This document shows, piece by piece, positions 1 through 11,281 of a stretch of 64,000 nucleotides of DNA. The DNA is taken from NCBI GenBank assembly GCA_949592205.1, contig CATIUR010000003.1:84903001-84967000 (forward strand). The letters run 5' to 3'. Positions within the stretch are counted from its first letter, which is position 1; every line of letters starts with the position of its first letter. A program made the position numbers and the translations under genes. A model generated the notes under the pieces. It ran no database searches. It saw only the letters and a list, made by a program, of their open reading frames with translations, and was not told where the DNA came from. This DNA is from Helichrysum umbraculigerum (taxonomy: Eukaryota; Streptophyta; Magnoliopsida; Asterales; Asteraceae).

Positions 1-169
1 TTGGGTTCTCAACTTCATGGTTAACACAGATTTCTCTAACGTCAGAGGAATTTGACTCATACTCTGGACAGTCAAAGAATTCCGCATCTACCAAAGCCGT
101 CATCTCATCCGTCATCATTTGATTGAGAGGAGAGATGGGGTTTGAAGGAGAATTAGGGTTTTTAATCAT
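1..169 (-). CDS. E1 ORF1, N-terminal 56 codons (unknown protein, F1 ORF1 homologue)
   Basis: An ATG at 167-169 (minus) opens a reading frame that is still open at the window edge. Its N-terminus has a serine/proline-rich start followed by an EEMTA/DEMTA-type motif and DAEFFDC, which matches the start of the 483-aa ORF1 of F1 (54612-56063) in order and spacing. The ATG lies about 140 bases inside the primer-binding site, also as in F1. The rest of the protein is outside the window. Conservation of the start in a clearly different subfamily suggests that this protein is maintained. It has no recognisable zinc knuckle in the visible part and the function is unknown. Confidence 0.7.
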   Translation of the reverse strand, partial: MIKNPNSPSNPISPLNQMMTDEMTALVDAEFFDCPEYESNSSDVREICVNHEVENP

Positions 170-305
170 TTTTAATTTTTATGTATTTTCTAGAACTAAG
201 TTATCTAACTAATAAAGCAGTTAACTTCCTAAGTAATGATAATCTTAGGGAAGGATCTCCTAAAGTTAATTATCTAAGGCAGAATTCAATTCTTGATGAA
301 ACCGA

Positions 306-323
306 TCCCCGGCAGCGGCGCCA
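306..323 (-). other. E1 primer-binding site (tRNA-Asp type)
   Basis: Minus-strand TGGCGCCGCTGCCGGGGA lies 6 bases inside the LTR end at 330. It is complementary to the 3' end of plant tRNA-Asp with one mismatch (recalled consensus TGGCGCCGTTGCCGGGGA). This primer type is characteristic of Athila/Tat-related Ty3 elements. The same 18 bases occur in F1. Confidence 0.85.
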
Positions 324-329
324 AAAACT

Positions 330-2748
330 TGTCGCGATCCCAGCGGTCGGTCGGGTTTTTAGCCCGAATCGTTGCTCCGACGGCCACCGAGATGCGCGAG
401 CGGTTGAAAGTTTTAAAAATTTATATTTGCTGGGCTCAAACTATGCAAGCTACCTACCTTGTGGGTAAGGTGGCAAGTATAACTCGAGTGTCGTCCAAAA
501 TCGGAACGAATTGAATTGAATTGGAACCTACCAAAGATGATTTGACAATAGGATGGGTTTAAAACAAGGTAGGTATTGGTTTTGGTTTTATCTAATCTAA
601 TCTAAAGAAGGAAATTAAAGTGCAGAAAAGTAAACGAGAATATAAGCAGCAGGTAGAGAGTGATTGCTGAAACTTCGACGATTAGGGTTTCGGGATGACA
701 TTATATTGATGATAGGTGATTACTCTAGTTAAGAATCTTCTAAACGGTTGGTGTAAACACTAGGACCCTACGTCTAGGTGTAACCCTAAAGCATATGTCA
801 CTGAATCCTAGGCTATCCTGATTCTGGTCAGATGGGACTGTCTTCAGACCCACCTCACTGTCTCTTTCGGAGACCAAGCGACCCTCTGAATGGGGTTAAG
901 GAATAAGGCGACAGTCCACAACACTGACTTTTCTTAACACCTATGTCTATCCAATTTTAACAGAGTAATACTGGTTGTATGCTGAATAAGTTAAACTATC
1001 GGTTGAGTAGAGTTTAGGGGTTTTAAGCATCTGGGAACACAACCGGCATCCTTGCTTTCATTTCCTAACTCTTGTTTTATCTGTTTAAGTTTTAATACTT
1101 CCGTCATGGATTAGACCCTCCTTTGCCATTGGTCGTTCATCCCTAGGCATGCGTACAGTGAATAGTGACCTTATTTTCCACAGTACTCTAACCCTAGGTA
1201 TATCTACGGTGTTTTAAAGACCTAATGTATCTTTACATAGCTTTATAACCAGAGGTAGTTTAACGGTGTACTATGGCATTTTCACGGCTTAACAAGACCT
1301 AGACCCGTGTCTGGAAGGGTTGCTTCCAGGTAATCCACGGTGAGATAGTCCACCGGCATTTCCTTGGCTTCCACGTATTTGTACTCTACCAGTGGTATTT
1401 CCAACGCTATACCAAGTATTCTGCCATATTACGGCGATCCCACAGTTTTATACAAATAGGAGATAACTGTGTATTCGTAGTTAGGGTTGATCAGATCCTA
1501 TCCTAAGGCAACAGTCACGTGAGAGACCAGAAAGGGTGATTAATTAAGTCTACATCCAGGATAAGTCTAAACATGTATGCAGCATAACAACTACCAATCA
1601 TATATAAGATATATTAATTAAACATCATCCCTAATTCTAACATCTACATTTCAACAATCACATATTAATCTAGCTAATCAGCATGGCAACAATCATAGAT
1701 CGTACTGGAATAATATGCAAAGTAAACATTATAACAGTAAGAAAGTAAGATAATATCACCGGATTAGAAGAGTAATACTGAGGATTACAACAGTCTGACT
1801 TGAATAACCTTGCTACAGCTTGATTACCCAATTACAACTTTCCTCTAGCTCTAACCGCTAACTTATATCTCTCTAGTTCTTCTCTAACTCCTAAGAGTAG
1901 TGCTAGAGAGAGAACTAATTACAAGAACAATTCTCCTATAACTCCTAAGAGTAGTGCTAGAGAGAGAATTCTAGAGAGAGAAAGAGAAGTATGTGAAATG
2001 AGAGGTGTTTTAAAATGAGAAATAGAGGTGACTATTTATAGGGAAAGTGGGAAAGCCTTGGTACAAGTCTTGAAGCACGAAATACAAGCATCAAAGCAGC
2101 ATACGGGGCAAGCGGACCAAGGGGCAAACGGCACCTCACAAGCCAACCAACCCCGTATACGGCACCCTAAGGGCCGTATACGGCACTTAAGGTACCGTAT
2201 ATGGTACCTAGTGCCAAGGGGGGGGGGGGGGGGGGGGTTGGTGCTTGGTTTGGCCTCCGCTTGTTTCTCGGTTGCTTGGTTCGTCCGTATCTTCTTCGTT
2301 TGGGCTCCGATATGCTTGATTCTTGCGCCGTTGGCTTCGTTTTTCCGTTACGCTTCTAATGACACTAAGTTTGCCAAATTTGGAAGTGTTTGACTTTTGC
2401 GTGTTCCGGATGACGATCAACGGGCTTCCAGACTGCACATCTTCTTCATTCTTTACCCGTTTCTCTTGATTCTTTCACCTCCGATCTTGGATTTTCCTAT
2501 TGAATAATAAAACATGCATTAAGATCTACTTTGATAGGATAATCAAGAATGGAATATTTATGGTGATTGTTTTTGCCTCGGTTTGCGTGCAAAACGGATG
2601 TTTTCACTGATTTTTGTAGCAACGCCCGTATTTAGACTCCCTTGGTGATTTTTGATGATAAATGATTGTTTTGAAATGTTTTCACCAAAGAATAGTCCAA
2701 AAAGTGCGGAAATAAGTACTTAAAAACATGACTTTTCGGGTCACATCA
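330..2748 (-). repeat. E1 5' LTR (2,419 bp)
   Basis: Termini TG...CA in minus orientation. On the minus strand the U3 holds palindromic CCGTATACGG repeats (about 2151-2212), followed by a TATA box (TATAAATA, 2033-2040) and a CT/AG-rich leader with two near-identical AGAGAGAG blocks. Degenerate repeats with a GTGGAAA...GTACACCGT theme follow towards the 3' end. A run of 20 G on the plus strand (2218-2237) lies just upstream of the palindromes. ORFs called inside the LTR are not supported as genes. Confidence 0.85.
2033..2040 (-). promoter_or_regulatory. TATA box of E1 LTR
   Basis: Minus-strand CCCTATAAATAG sits downstream of the U3 palindromes and upstream of a CT-rich leader, the same layout as in S1 (4449-4456) and F1 (52502-52509). 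It probably starts the genomic retrotransposon transcript. Confidence 0.6.
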
Positions 2749-2816
2749 GCCACGCTGCGGGCAATCAGACCCGCAATTTTGGCTTCACTAAGGGTGATTT
2801 GTCGGCGAGGTGGCAT
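2749..2816 (-). pseudogene. gag: D1 gag, N-terminal 22 codons only
   Basis: An ATG at 2814-2816 (minus) begins an MPPRRQ...LIARSVA stretch, the usual basic start of Ty3 chromovirus Gag. B1 Gag starts with the comparable MAPKRQ. The frame is interrupted after 68 bases by the E1 LTR at 2748. The remainder of D1 gag-pol must lie on the other side of E1, outside the window. Confidence 0.65.
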
Positions 2817-3079
2817 GAAGCTGAACAAGAAAAGAACAAGGAAAAGAAATAAGATAATTGCGTGAAATTTCTGATATATCACAAGTGTATATGATGAGAT
2901 ACACGATAACAATACGAGGTGATAATCACATTCCATTTAGATAATCGAGTTGGATACACGGTACAAGTTTTTCCATAAGGTTACAGAACAGTAGTAGTAC
3001 AAAAGTGCCGGGAATTGTTACATCCGGTTGAATTACATAGGTCCTAATTAAGTAGTTAACTGGTTACAAGTTACAGACT

Positions 3080-3582
3080 GATCTAATCTTGATGCAGATT
3101 AATCCGCTCCATCAGCGCGACAAGGCGGTCCACGGTTTCTGCAAGTCTGTTGGCTTGCCTGGCGTTGTCTTCAACCAAGGCCAGTCGTTGTACCAGTGCT
3201 CGAGAGTACTCCTCAGCCTCCTGTGAACGCTGTTCACATTCCTCTAGTCGGTCTCTTATGAGTTAATCCGCACCTAATTCAGCGGTCATTGAATCATGAA
3301 TTATGCTTACAGAGAGGCTGGTATCTTCTTGTTCTCGCTGGGATCAAGAGCTTGGCGGAGCAGGTAGGTCATTCGGTGTTGTTCCCGTTCGAGATTCTCG
3401 AGCCTTTGCTCCTGACGGAGGAGTTGGGTAGCCAACACTGGCACCGTGGGGTGTGCCGAGTTCCGAGAGTTATGAACAGGATAGGGGCTGCTTTGAGTTG
3501 GCCTAGTGTTTCTCCTGGCTACTCGTGGGTTTTGTGATCCATGTGGATGAGAGCGTGACGAATTGGGTGGTGTGTTTGCCAT
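3080..3582 (-). pseudogene. D1 small coiled-coil ORF upstream of gag (decayed)
   Basis: Minus-strand ATG at 3582 opens 91 codons: an S/P/R-rich head, then a heptad-like segment (RQEQRLENLEREQHRM), ending with a stop at 3307-3309. Beyond this stop, another open stretch reads as a long Glu/Arg/Leu coiled coil (RDRLEECEQRSQEAEEYS and onward to about 3090), preceded by an in-frame TAA. The two pieces probably formed one ORF before decay. B1 has an ORF with the same position and character at 15622-15936. No function is known to me; a structural or Gag-associated role is only a guess. Confidence 0.5.
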
Positions 3583-3706
3583 TCCTGTGGCAGAGTGTAA
3601 GTAAGACGAGGCTAATATGTAGGTAAGTACATAATATCCAGCCTAGTGTCTAGCACGTATCAAGTAATGGTCTGGTTCTCTTGTGGTCAGAGTCAACTAA
3701 CGTATC

Positions 3707-6129
3707 TGATATCGCGTAAAAAGTCACGTTTTTACTACCGATATCTCTCTCATTCTGGAACGATTCTTGGCATATTAGTTCAAAAACAGTACAAATCAAT
3801 GACATTATGCCAAGATGGTCAAAACAAGGTTGCACGATAAAAATCAAGCAAAACGAATGAAAAACGAAGATTCCACACACGTTTGAAGATTCAAGGCATC
3901 AAAACAAGATTTCAAGACTAAAGTGCCCTCCACCAACATCCATTCAATCCAAGATGTTCGTTTTCAAAATACGAATCCAACATAAGAAGAATCAACTAAA
4001 ACGGATAAAGAATGAAGATTCTACGCCCGCCGGAAGATCCAAATGATTCGCATGCAATATCTAGATCTAGGAACCTCATCTCAGGGCCTATCCTATGTCA
4101 AAATCTTCGTTTTTGAATTACGAATCCAAAAAAAAATGGATCGACGCAAACGGACGCATAACGAAGAAAATACGCACGAATCAAGAAACGAAGCGAAACG
4201 GGGCGGGTAGCCGCCGGCCGCCGCCGGTTGCTACAGTGCCGCCGCCGGCTGCTACAGTGCCGCCGCCGGCTACAGTACCCCCGCCTCGGTTTCCATTTTT
4301 GGCAAGTTTTGGTACTTGGTGCGCCTACTTTTCGTGTTGTACAGTACCCGGTGCGCCTACTTTTCGTGTTGTACAGTACTCGGTGCACCCTTTTGGCTAC
4401 CTTTTTCTAATGTGCACCTCTTGATGCTAATGTGAGCCTAAACTCACCTATAAATAGGAGGCTTGGGTTCCATTTGCAAGACACACCATATGCACACACT
4501 TTAAGCATATTTCTTTCTTTCTTTACTTTCTCATTCTTTTGTATTACTTCAAGATTAGTATTAGGCTAGTTAGGAAGCTTGTTCAAGGTAGAACGAAAGT
4601 AAGAAACGCATTGTAATCTTCGGTGTATGCTCGAAATTGTGTCAATTAATTCAAGTCTACTTTCTCCCGCATTTAATCCTGGTTCTTTCTATCCTTATCT
4701 GTCTAAATTAATTACGTTTATATTGATTATGCTAGATTTAGTTATTGCCATGATTGGAGAGTAGTATACTTGTTGTGTTTATTTGAGATGTAGTTAGTTA
4801 ATTATGGGATGATTTATAATTAAATATTAAAGATCGGTAATATTGCTTTGATCGTCTTATTGCATGTTCTTGTTTGATTGTTGCCTTAGGATCATCATAG
4901 TAGTAAAATATAAACGGTTTTAATTATCGTCAAATAATATGACGGCCCCTATTCGACTGTTACTCGATATAGTACTGGAAACACTTCAAGGTGGAGTACA
5001 AATGTATGGAAGTCGACGAACGACCGAAGGAAGTCATATTACGAAACGATACAATATTATGAAGTAATATGATGGCCCCTATTCGACTGTTACTCAGTAT
5101 AGCGTTGGAAACACTTTAGGTGTAGTACAAATACGTGGAAGCTGCGTAACGACCGAAGGTAGTTATATTACGGACTAATATATATAAAATGAGAAACCTA
5201 GTTTAATTAACCTTTCTGAATAGACTTTTAAACTTCAAATTAATCTATCACCTTTCCACCAATAAACGTGATTACAACACCTTTTTACGACGTCTAATTA
5301 AAAGGTAGTCAATTATCTGTGTCAATATAATTTGTCAAAGGTATGAAACTATGGAACCGCAAGGCTACATGGGGGATTATCATAGGACAAGACATGGCCA
5401 AGGTTTGAAGCTGCGGAACCACTTAAAGTGAGGAACGCTGTGGATAATTAGGGGATTTATTGGGTAGTCTTAAGCAAGGGCTGGTTTAAAGTCATAAATG
5501 AACTGTTTTAAATACATGAATCTGTTAGGATGACGAGGAATCGTTATATGATTCAGTAATGTCTAGTACCTTAAGATTTTGTTCCCGTTCATATGAAAGT
5601 ATCATTAGACCTTAGTTAAGATTTTGCTTATTATTCAAAATACTTTGTAATGTTACCATAACCTAGCTCCCGGTGTGACATGCTAATGGGATTTTAATTA
5701 GTAGGGAATCTAGTGTTTACATGCAAGTATTCAAGAATGATAATTAACTAATATCTTTCAAAATAGTTTCTCCAAATATCATCCCATAACTTAATTAACG
5801 AAGTCTCAGCAAACACTATCTTTATTTATCTGCTTTAGGTTTTACTTTTATTTCTCTTTTGTTTATTTACTTGCCTAAGTTAGTTAATATAAAAACCAAA
5901 ACCCCCACTATTTTATAAACCATTCACTAGTTTGAAAGCCCTCATCTGCCTCGCCTTAGTTTCAATTCAGTCGGTTTGGAGAACGACTCTAGGTCATACC
6001 TACCACTTGCTCACCCTTAGGATTAGCATTGTTAGGAAAAACTTAGGCCGTAATTACAAATTTAAAACAACCCACTGTTGGTGCCCGGTTAGTAATCGTT
6101 AACGACACCGACCTGATCGGGACCCAACA
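3707..6129 (+). mobile_element. S1: solo LTR of the E1/F1 family
   Basis: A single 2,423-bp LTR, TGATATCGCG...CCCAACA, flanked by perfect 5-bp duplications gtatc (3702-3706 and 6130-6134). It has no primer-binding site or internal region, so it is a solo LTR left by recombination. It shares the AAAAAGTCACGTTTTTA start with F1 and E1. The U3 has tandem GC-rich repeats (CTACAGTGCCGCCGCCGG type, 4200-4280) and a second repeat with GTACAGTAC (4310-4390). A TATA box follows (4449-4456). Degenerate repeats with GGAAACACTT...GTAGTACAAA occur at 4970-5160. The small ORFs at 4095-4424 come from the GC-rich repeats and are not genes. Confidence 0.9.
4449..4456 (+). promoter_or_regulatory. TATA box of solo LTR S1
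   Basis: CACCTATAAATAGGAGG directly downstream of the GC-rich U3 repeat block. The distance to the repeats matches the arrangement in E1 and F1. Confidence 0.55.
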
Positions 6130-6540
6130 GTATCCCTGTTCAACATAATCGTTTCCGACCTTACATCATATTTCCTTAATTGTACATAGTTGATCAGGCT
6201 ATGTTAAATTAAAGTCATATGCTGTAATTCCTGAACCAGTCATGCCTAATAAGGAAATACTGCCTAATGGTCATAGTCTAGGCCCACTAAATGCAACCTA
6301 GTTCACTATAACCTTAGGCTCTGATACCAATCTGTAACACCCCCAAATTAATGATTTGCGGAAGCATACTTGGGTGTTACTAATCAATATACAAAGCACA
6401 AGATATACAGCAAACGACCTCTAAATGAGATGTCGTAAAACAGTTTCATTTCCATATGATTTAAATGTTTGAAAACTTAATGTTTTCGTATACAAAATGT
6501 AGTTCTCTCTAATTATTTCCATGCAATCCATTTTACTTTT

Positions 6541-6790
6541 TTTGAATTCAAGTATTCGCAAACTTTATTTATTTTTATCACTCTTTTAACCACTTTGTAC
6601 CAACTATATTTAGGTCCAATTAACTTTTATACAAAATTGCTTTATTTAACTCATTTTCGTTCCTTTTCTAATTTAAGCTCTATTTTTACCTATTTTGTAA
6701 ATATGAACGAAATAAGTATCAATTATCAAATAAATGCAATAAATATAAATAAAAATACTAAATATTATTAATATAAATGTAACATTATTT
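6541..6790. other. AT-rich stretch without recognisable features
   Basis: Very AT-rich sequence between the D1 LTR fragment and the first coding-like sequence of C1. No ORF, terminal repeat or convincing similarity to the LTRs in this window was seen. It may be a diverged part of the D1 LTR or of C1. Confidence 0.4.
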
Positions 6791-6844
6791 AATGTTATCA
6801 AAGTTGTTGCCCTTCGAATTAATAATCAAAAGCTATATCGCTGA

Positions 6845-8478
6845 ATGAAGGAGTGTATAGCAGCTTTTTATGATGACAACAAAGGGAAGAGAGAAGTAGC
6901 TGATAATGATGTTTTCTTCAACAAAGTTGCTGATCATAGGGAGATCTTATTGGAATCCTTTTCTCTCCGCTCAATCGCTGAAAGGCCAGACATAGAGGCA
7001 GATGCAATTACTGAGCTATCATGGGCTGACATGGATACCGACAGTGATGATGATGATGATGTTTTTGATGAGATTGATTTCCCTGAGTTCTGCCATGATG
7101 AGCTTAGGATGAATGAATTAAAGATAAAGGAATGGGCTGTTGATGGGATAGCAAAGATTGAGGGGGAGTCGGTGAGTTATGAACTGGCTCGCTGGGAATG
7201 GATGAATCGCAGGGATCAACCTGTTGATGAGATGGATGAGGGAGATGATAACGATGATAATGATGATGATGAGGAGAATAACAAAGAAGATGAAAATGAT
7301 GAAACAAAGGAGGATCAGCAGTTTATCTCTTCTATTAGATCAAAAAGAAAAATAACCAGTGAGTCTTCTCCAGCATCATGGTTTACTCCCTCCAAGCATA
7401 GAAAGCAAATCATTAATGAGAAAGATATATCAGCAACTATATCTCATCTCGAAACAATTCTGGAAGAAGTCTCTGATTCACCACCAGCAACTCAACTAAA
7501 CACTGTCATATCAGAGGAAAACCCACAATCTATCATCACAACAACTCTATCACCTCAACCCATTACAAGCATTGAACCAGAAAGTTACATCACTAGTGAC
7601 TTTGTTGAAGAAACAATCACAACACCAGTGACTACAATCAAAAGCCAATCCATAGCAACATACCAACTCACACTCCCAATCACAAAAACAGCTTGCCAAA
7701 CAACTAAAGCAACAACAATCACCACTACCTCATCTCCTCTACCAACAGCAACTCAACCATCAAAGATCACTATACGAGAGACCTCTGCTCCATCTCTTCT
7801 ACTTTCTTCAGACTCGACGTCAGGAAGTCTTCATCCTGAAGAAACAATTGAACAAAGAATAGCTAGAAAGGTGAAAGCTAGACAGGATAAGGAGCGAGAG
7901 ATGATTCTGAAAATACAAGCTGAAGCTGAGTTGAGAGAAGAGGAAGAAAGAAAGAAAGGGTTGAAAGAGCAATCTGATGTTGATAGGGAGTATATGTTAA
8001 AGCTCAGTGGAGAAGAGGCAGAGGAAATAGAAAGATTGATGAGAATTAAAAAAGATCAGGAAGAGAGTGATGCTATTCTTGCCAGACTTGTAGAAAACAT
8101 TGAGAAAACTGAGTTACAGCGAGAACAAGAAGCTGAAGCTGCAAGCAAGAGTTCTAGAAAGAAAGGGGGAGATAAGGCATTAGTGGATAGGCTCTGGAAT
8201 GAAATTGATAGAAAGAAATATGCAGCAGAATGACTAGAAGATCAAACCCTACTCCTATTACCAAGGTGAACCTGAAAAAGCTAAAGAATAAATCTCAAGC
8301 ACAGCTGCTGATTCACAGAGGTTTAGAGACACAAGCAATTATTCTTGATCAAGTTTGCAACCTGCACAGAGAAGAATGGAACGAAATTAGACTTGCTGTC
8401 AGTCACTCCTCAAGTGCAGCTAAGAAAGAAGTGCTGAATGAGATTGATAGGTTATTTCAGAAGATGGTTGCACCTTAG
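6845..8478 (+). pseudogene. C1 tail ORF: acidic/coiled-coil Sirevirus-like 3' protein, segment 1
   Basis: ATG at 6845 opens 462 codons; a second frame overlaps its stop by 4 bases (8230-8478). Visible features: acidic tracts (DSDDDDDVFDE near residues 65-75; D/N/E-rich 130-155), a Thr/Ser/Pro-rich low-complexity middle (about 210-330) and a Glu/Arg/Lys coiled coil (about 340-440). The 8230 frame has an in-frame TAG at 8476-8478, after which the same frame continues to the A1 insertion and resumes beyond B1. Just upstream of 6845 another frame also looks coding, so the true start is lost. This resembles the env-like or tail ORF of Sirevirus elements by character, not by a definable domain. It is decayed and unlikely to be expressed. 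Confidence 0.55.
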
Positions 8479-8568
8479 CTACTCAGGCCAGAAGATACTA
8501 TTATACATTGTGAAGAGATAGTGCAGCCACCTAGTCCAAGGTATAGGTCAGGTACCAGCAGCACATAC

Positions 8569-11281
8569 TGTGACAACCGTCAATTTAGGACTATAATTTA
8601 GTGCCTAATCAAGTGTAATACATGTAATTAGTTTTGTGTTAGGCTAATTAATGTATCAATTATTATATATATTGTTGAATATATATCTACAATTTTGCGA
8701 TTTGTTTAAATCGTACGAGTTTCAAATCGAATGAATTTCGATACAATAAATACGGACGTTGGTGAAAAATTTTATTAAGTAATACAAGGATTTTTAATAA
8801 CGTTTTTATACTTAAAAATATTATTTCAATAATATTTAGTATTCAAGTTTTATCACACAATTTATATAAACGTAGATAAAATGTAATTACGCAAACAAAA
8901 TGAGACAATTCACCTTATATAATGTAATTATTAAAAGGTTAGTAAAATACTTCAACAAAAATACTGAATAATTATTCGCATTTTAAAACGAATATTAAAA
9001 CATAGAAAATAAATATTTAACGTTTAAACGTCGGAGCAAACGAACACCGCACGGGGCACTTCGCGGAGACTGAAAAAGGTGGGGATTCCACCTTAATCAC
9101 CTCCCTTTCTTCTTTTCTTTCATTTCTTACCTCATCTTTCTCTCTCTTTCTTCTTTTCTCTCTCAAACTTCAAACCTCCACAATCCACGAAAATCGCAAA
9201 ATAAACATACTAAACGACCTCGGATCTTCAAGCCCCTTTGGAAATAAACGACCACCTCTCGACGATCTACACTTCTACCTTTCCGGATTTTCATTTCATC
9301 ACTTTGTAAGTTTCCGACAAATTACGAAATCTCTCGATTTTACTTACTTTTCATATATTATTGTTTGGATAAGCTTAATATGTCCCTATGAGGGTTGGGT
9401 AAAAGAATCAGACCAAACGGAAACCCGAAAACACGTTTTTGGCTCGAAATCCGTCAAACAGGTGATAGTGTCGCATGGACGAACCCAGATATGCGACACT
9501 ACTAGCGTCACTCCTTAAGTGCCGCTATACCTCCGATACTGACACTTCTTAAGTGTCGCATAAGCTCAAATGTTGGCCTCTGACCGTCACTACTGAAGTG
9601 ACGCCTATATATACCTAGCGACACTTGTTAAGTGCCGCCATATCCTCTTAGCCGACACTACATACCGTCACTAGATAAGTGACGCTCTCTATTCTATACC
9701 GACACTTCATAAGTGTCGCACATAATTTCCATTGTGATCTATACCCGTCACTCTACAAGTGACGCCATACTATTTTACCCGACACTTCGTTAGTGCCGCT
9801 ATGATACACGTCACTTCTTAAGTGAAGCCCAAATGTCCGAAATTATTATTTTATACGACACTCCATAAGTGCCGCTGTTATGATGAACCCGTCACTCCTG
9901 AAGTGACGCATACTATTACACACGACACTAGCTCAGTGACGCTATACCTTCAAATCTGACATTGAACCCGACACTTCGGTAGTGTCGCGTAAACACCCTT
10001 AGTGACGCTATTAAGTGACGCATAAAACAGCAGGTTTTCCAACTATTTTTACACCAAGTGTCGTGATTGTACAACTTCAAATGATTATTCAATACGACTT
10101 TTAGAACATAATGAGACTTGTATTTCAAGTGTAACACTTCAAAAACAAGACGATAACAACAACACATTTATTTCAACTAATCACCAACGGTCCGTACGCG
10201 CTTTCAAAACATACTTCAAAATCAAACAAGTCGTTGTAACTTGTATCAACTTATTCAAACAAGTCGTTGTAACTTGTATCAATTTAATCAAACAAGTCGT
10301 AGTAACTTGTAACAACACAATCAACCAAATCGGGGTAATTTGGACATTAAGTTAGACAAACAATTCCAATGGTAGTCTTTCGAGATACCAATACAAATAA
10401 TGACAATTTAAGTGTCGTGGACACATTCAGGTTTCAAGTCTTTGGACACCAACACACTGCTAATTACTTCAAGTTTAATTGCTTAACATTTCAAGACTCA
10501 GGTGAGTTTCATAGCCCCATTTTCACTGCTTTACAACTAGGGGTGTGATATTACTACTCGATTTTGTTTTACAAGTAGAACGCAAGTGCCAAACTTCAAA
10601 TACTACATGAGTTTCAAGCTAATCAATTTAAAGTCCTCCATAAGCATAGTCTCTAGTATTTTATAGCGTGAATGTTAGTATATGATATCATATGGGATTG
10701 ACAATCCTCATCCGGGTTAGCACGCACTAACCGGTCAAACGGATGTATTAGCATTTGGGACGACGAGTGTTGATTAGGCACTCGTAGGAGGCATTTCAAG
10801 TTAGGTTTCCTTAATTGGGCCTGACAAATCAAGTTAAGCTCAGACTATGTGCTCATGGACAGTATAACTTTTATTTTGCTTAATTGCATTTTAAATTCAA
10901 TATAAATCTTGCGGTTCTGACAACTATACATTGACATACAAACCTGTGAGCTCACCAGCGTTTTCGCTGACCCATTTTAGTATTTATCACAGGTACCCAG
11001 CAGTAGTTTGGCTGCACAAGCAGGAATCATTAGCTCGAGTCAGCATACATACAACTAGAGATTGGACTGCATTATTATATTTTGTAAAAGTAATTATGTT
11101 ATGTAATCTCTCAATTTCAGGAACCGAGCTAATGTAACAATATTTTGATGTAAACATTTACTTTATCTATACAAGTTTAAAACGACGCATATAGTGGTCG
11201 TTCATTATATCTTATGTGCTTTGTATATTGATTAGTGACACCCAAATCAAGCTTCCGCAAATCATTAAATTTGGGGGTGTC
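8569..11281 (+). mobile_element. A1: solo LTR of a Tekay-like element (ends at 21004-21006)
   Basis: LTR beginning TGTGACAACC; its last three bases (ACA) are displaced to 21004-21006 by B1, which inserted 3 bp before its end. Total length is 2,716 bp. It is flanked by perfect catac duplications (8564-8568, 21007-21011) and has no internal region, so it is a solo LTR. Sequence blocks shared with the B1 LTR confirm a related family: the first 250 bp, a GGTGAGTTTCATAGCCCC block (10501-10518), and a TGAGCTCACC...GACCCATTTTAG block (10946-10980). A pyrimidine-rich leader lies at 9100-9180. The array of alternating palindromes (9465-10024) is listed separately. Confidence 0.9.
9465..10024 (+). repeat. 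Alternating palindrome array in LTR A1
   Basis: About 15 imperfect 20-bp palindromes at roughly 30-45 bp spacing. Two types alternate almost regularly: type 1 CGACACTTnnnAAGTGTCGC and type 2 CGTCACTnnnnAAGTGACGC. Spacers between them are unrelated AT-rich sequence. Type 2 contains an inverted pair of TGACG cores. The array lies in the part of the LTR where B1 has its 17/18-bp tandem array. Confidence 0.85.

Larger units (their letters stand above)
1..2748 (-). mobile_element. E1: Athila/Tat-like LTR retrotransposon, 5' end (antisense)
   Basis: Read on the minus strand this is a complete 5' LTR (2748 down to 330), a tRNA-Asp-type primer-binding site and the first 169 bases of an ORF running off the left edge. 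The LTR begins TGATGTGACC and ends GCGACA. Its start shares the AAAAGTCATGTTTTTA motif with the LTRs of S1 and F1, and its U3 carries the same CCGTATACGG palindromes as F1. It interrupts the gag start of the D1 remnant. The right-hand target duplication should be gccac (2749-2753), but its partner lies outside the window. Family assignment rests on the primer-binding site and on similarity to F1; no pol is visible here. Confidence 0.85.
2749..6540 (-). mobile_element. D1: Tekay-like Ty3 chromovirus remnant, split by S1
   Basis: Antisense pieces in consistent order: the end of the 5' LTR (6333 to about 6540, ending TGTTACA), primer-binding site TGGTATCAGAGC (6318-6329), leader (6135-6317), a decayed small coiled-coil ORF (about 3582-3080) and the first 22 codons of gag (2816-2749). 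Solo LTR S1 (3707-6129) interrupts the leader, with gtatc on both sides. E1 cuts gag at 2748. The LTR end and the leader closely resemble those of B1 (14700-15000). The outer edge of the LTR fragment is unclear: similarity to A1/B1 LTR ends fades near 6540. Confidence 0.75.

Noticed and set aside
3289..3537. Plus-strand ORF opposite the D1 coiled-coil ORF
   Set aside because: Antisense shadow of the minus-strand frame, which fits the orientation of D1.
4095..4424. Pro/Ala-rich ORF of 109 codons
   Set aside because: Produced by the GC-rich tandem repeats in the U3 of solo LTR S1; open in several frames.
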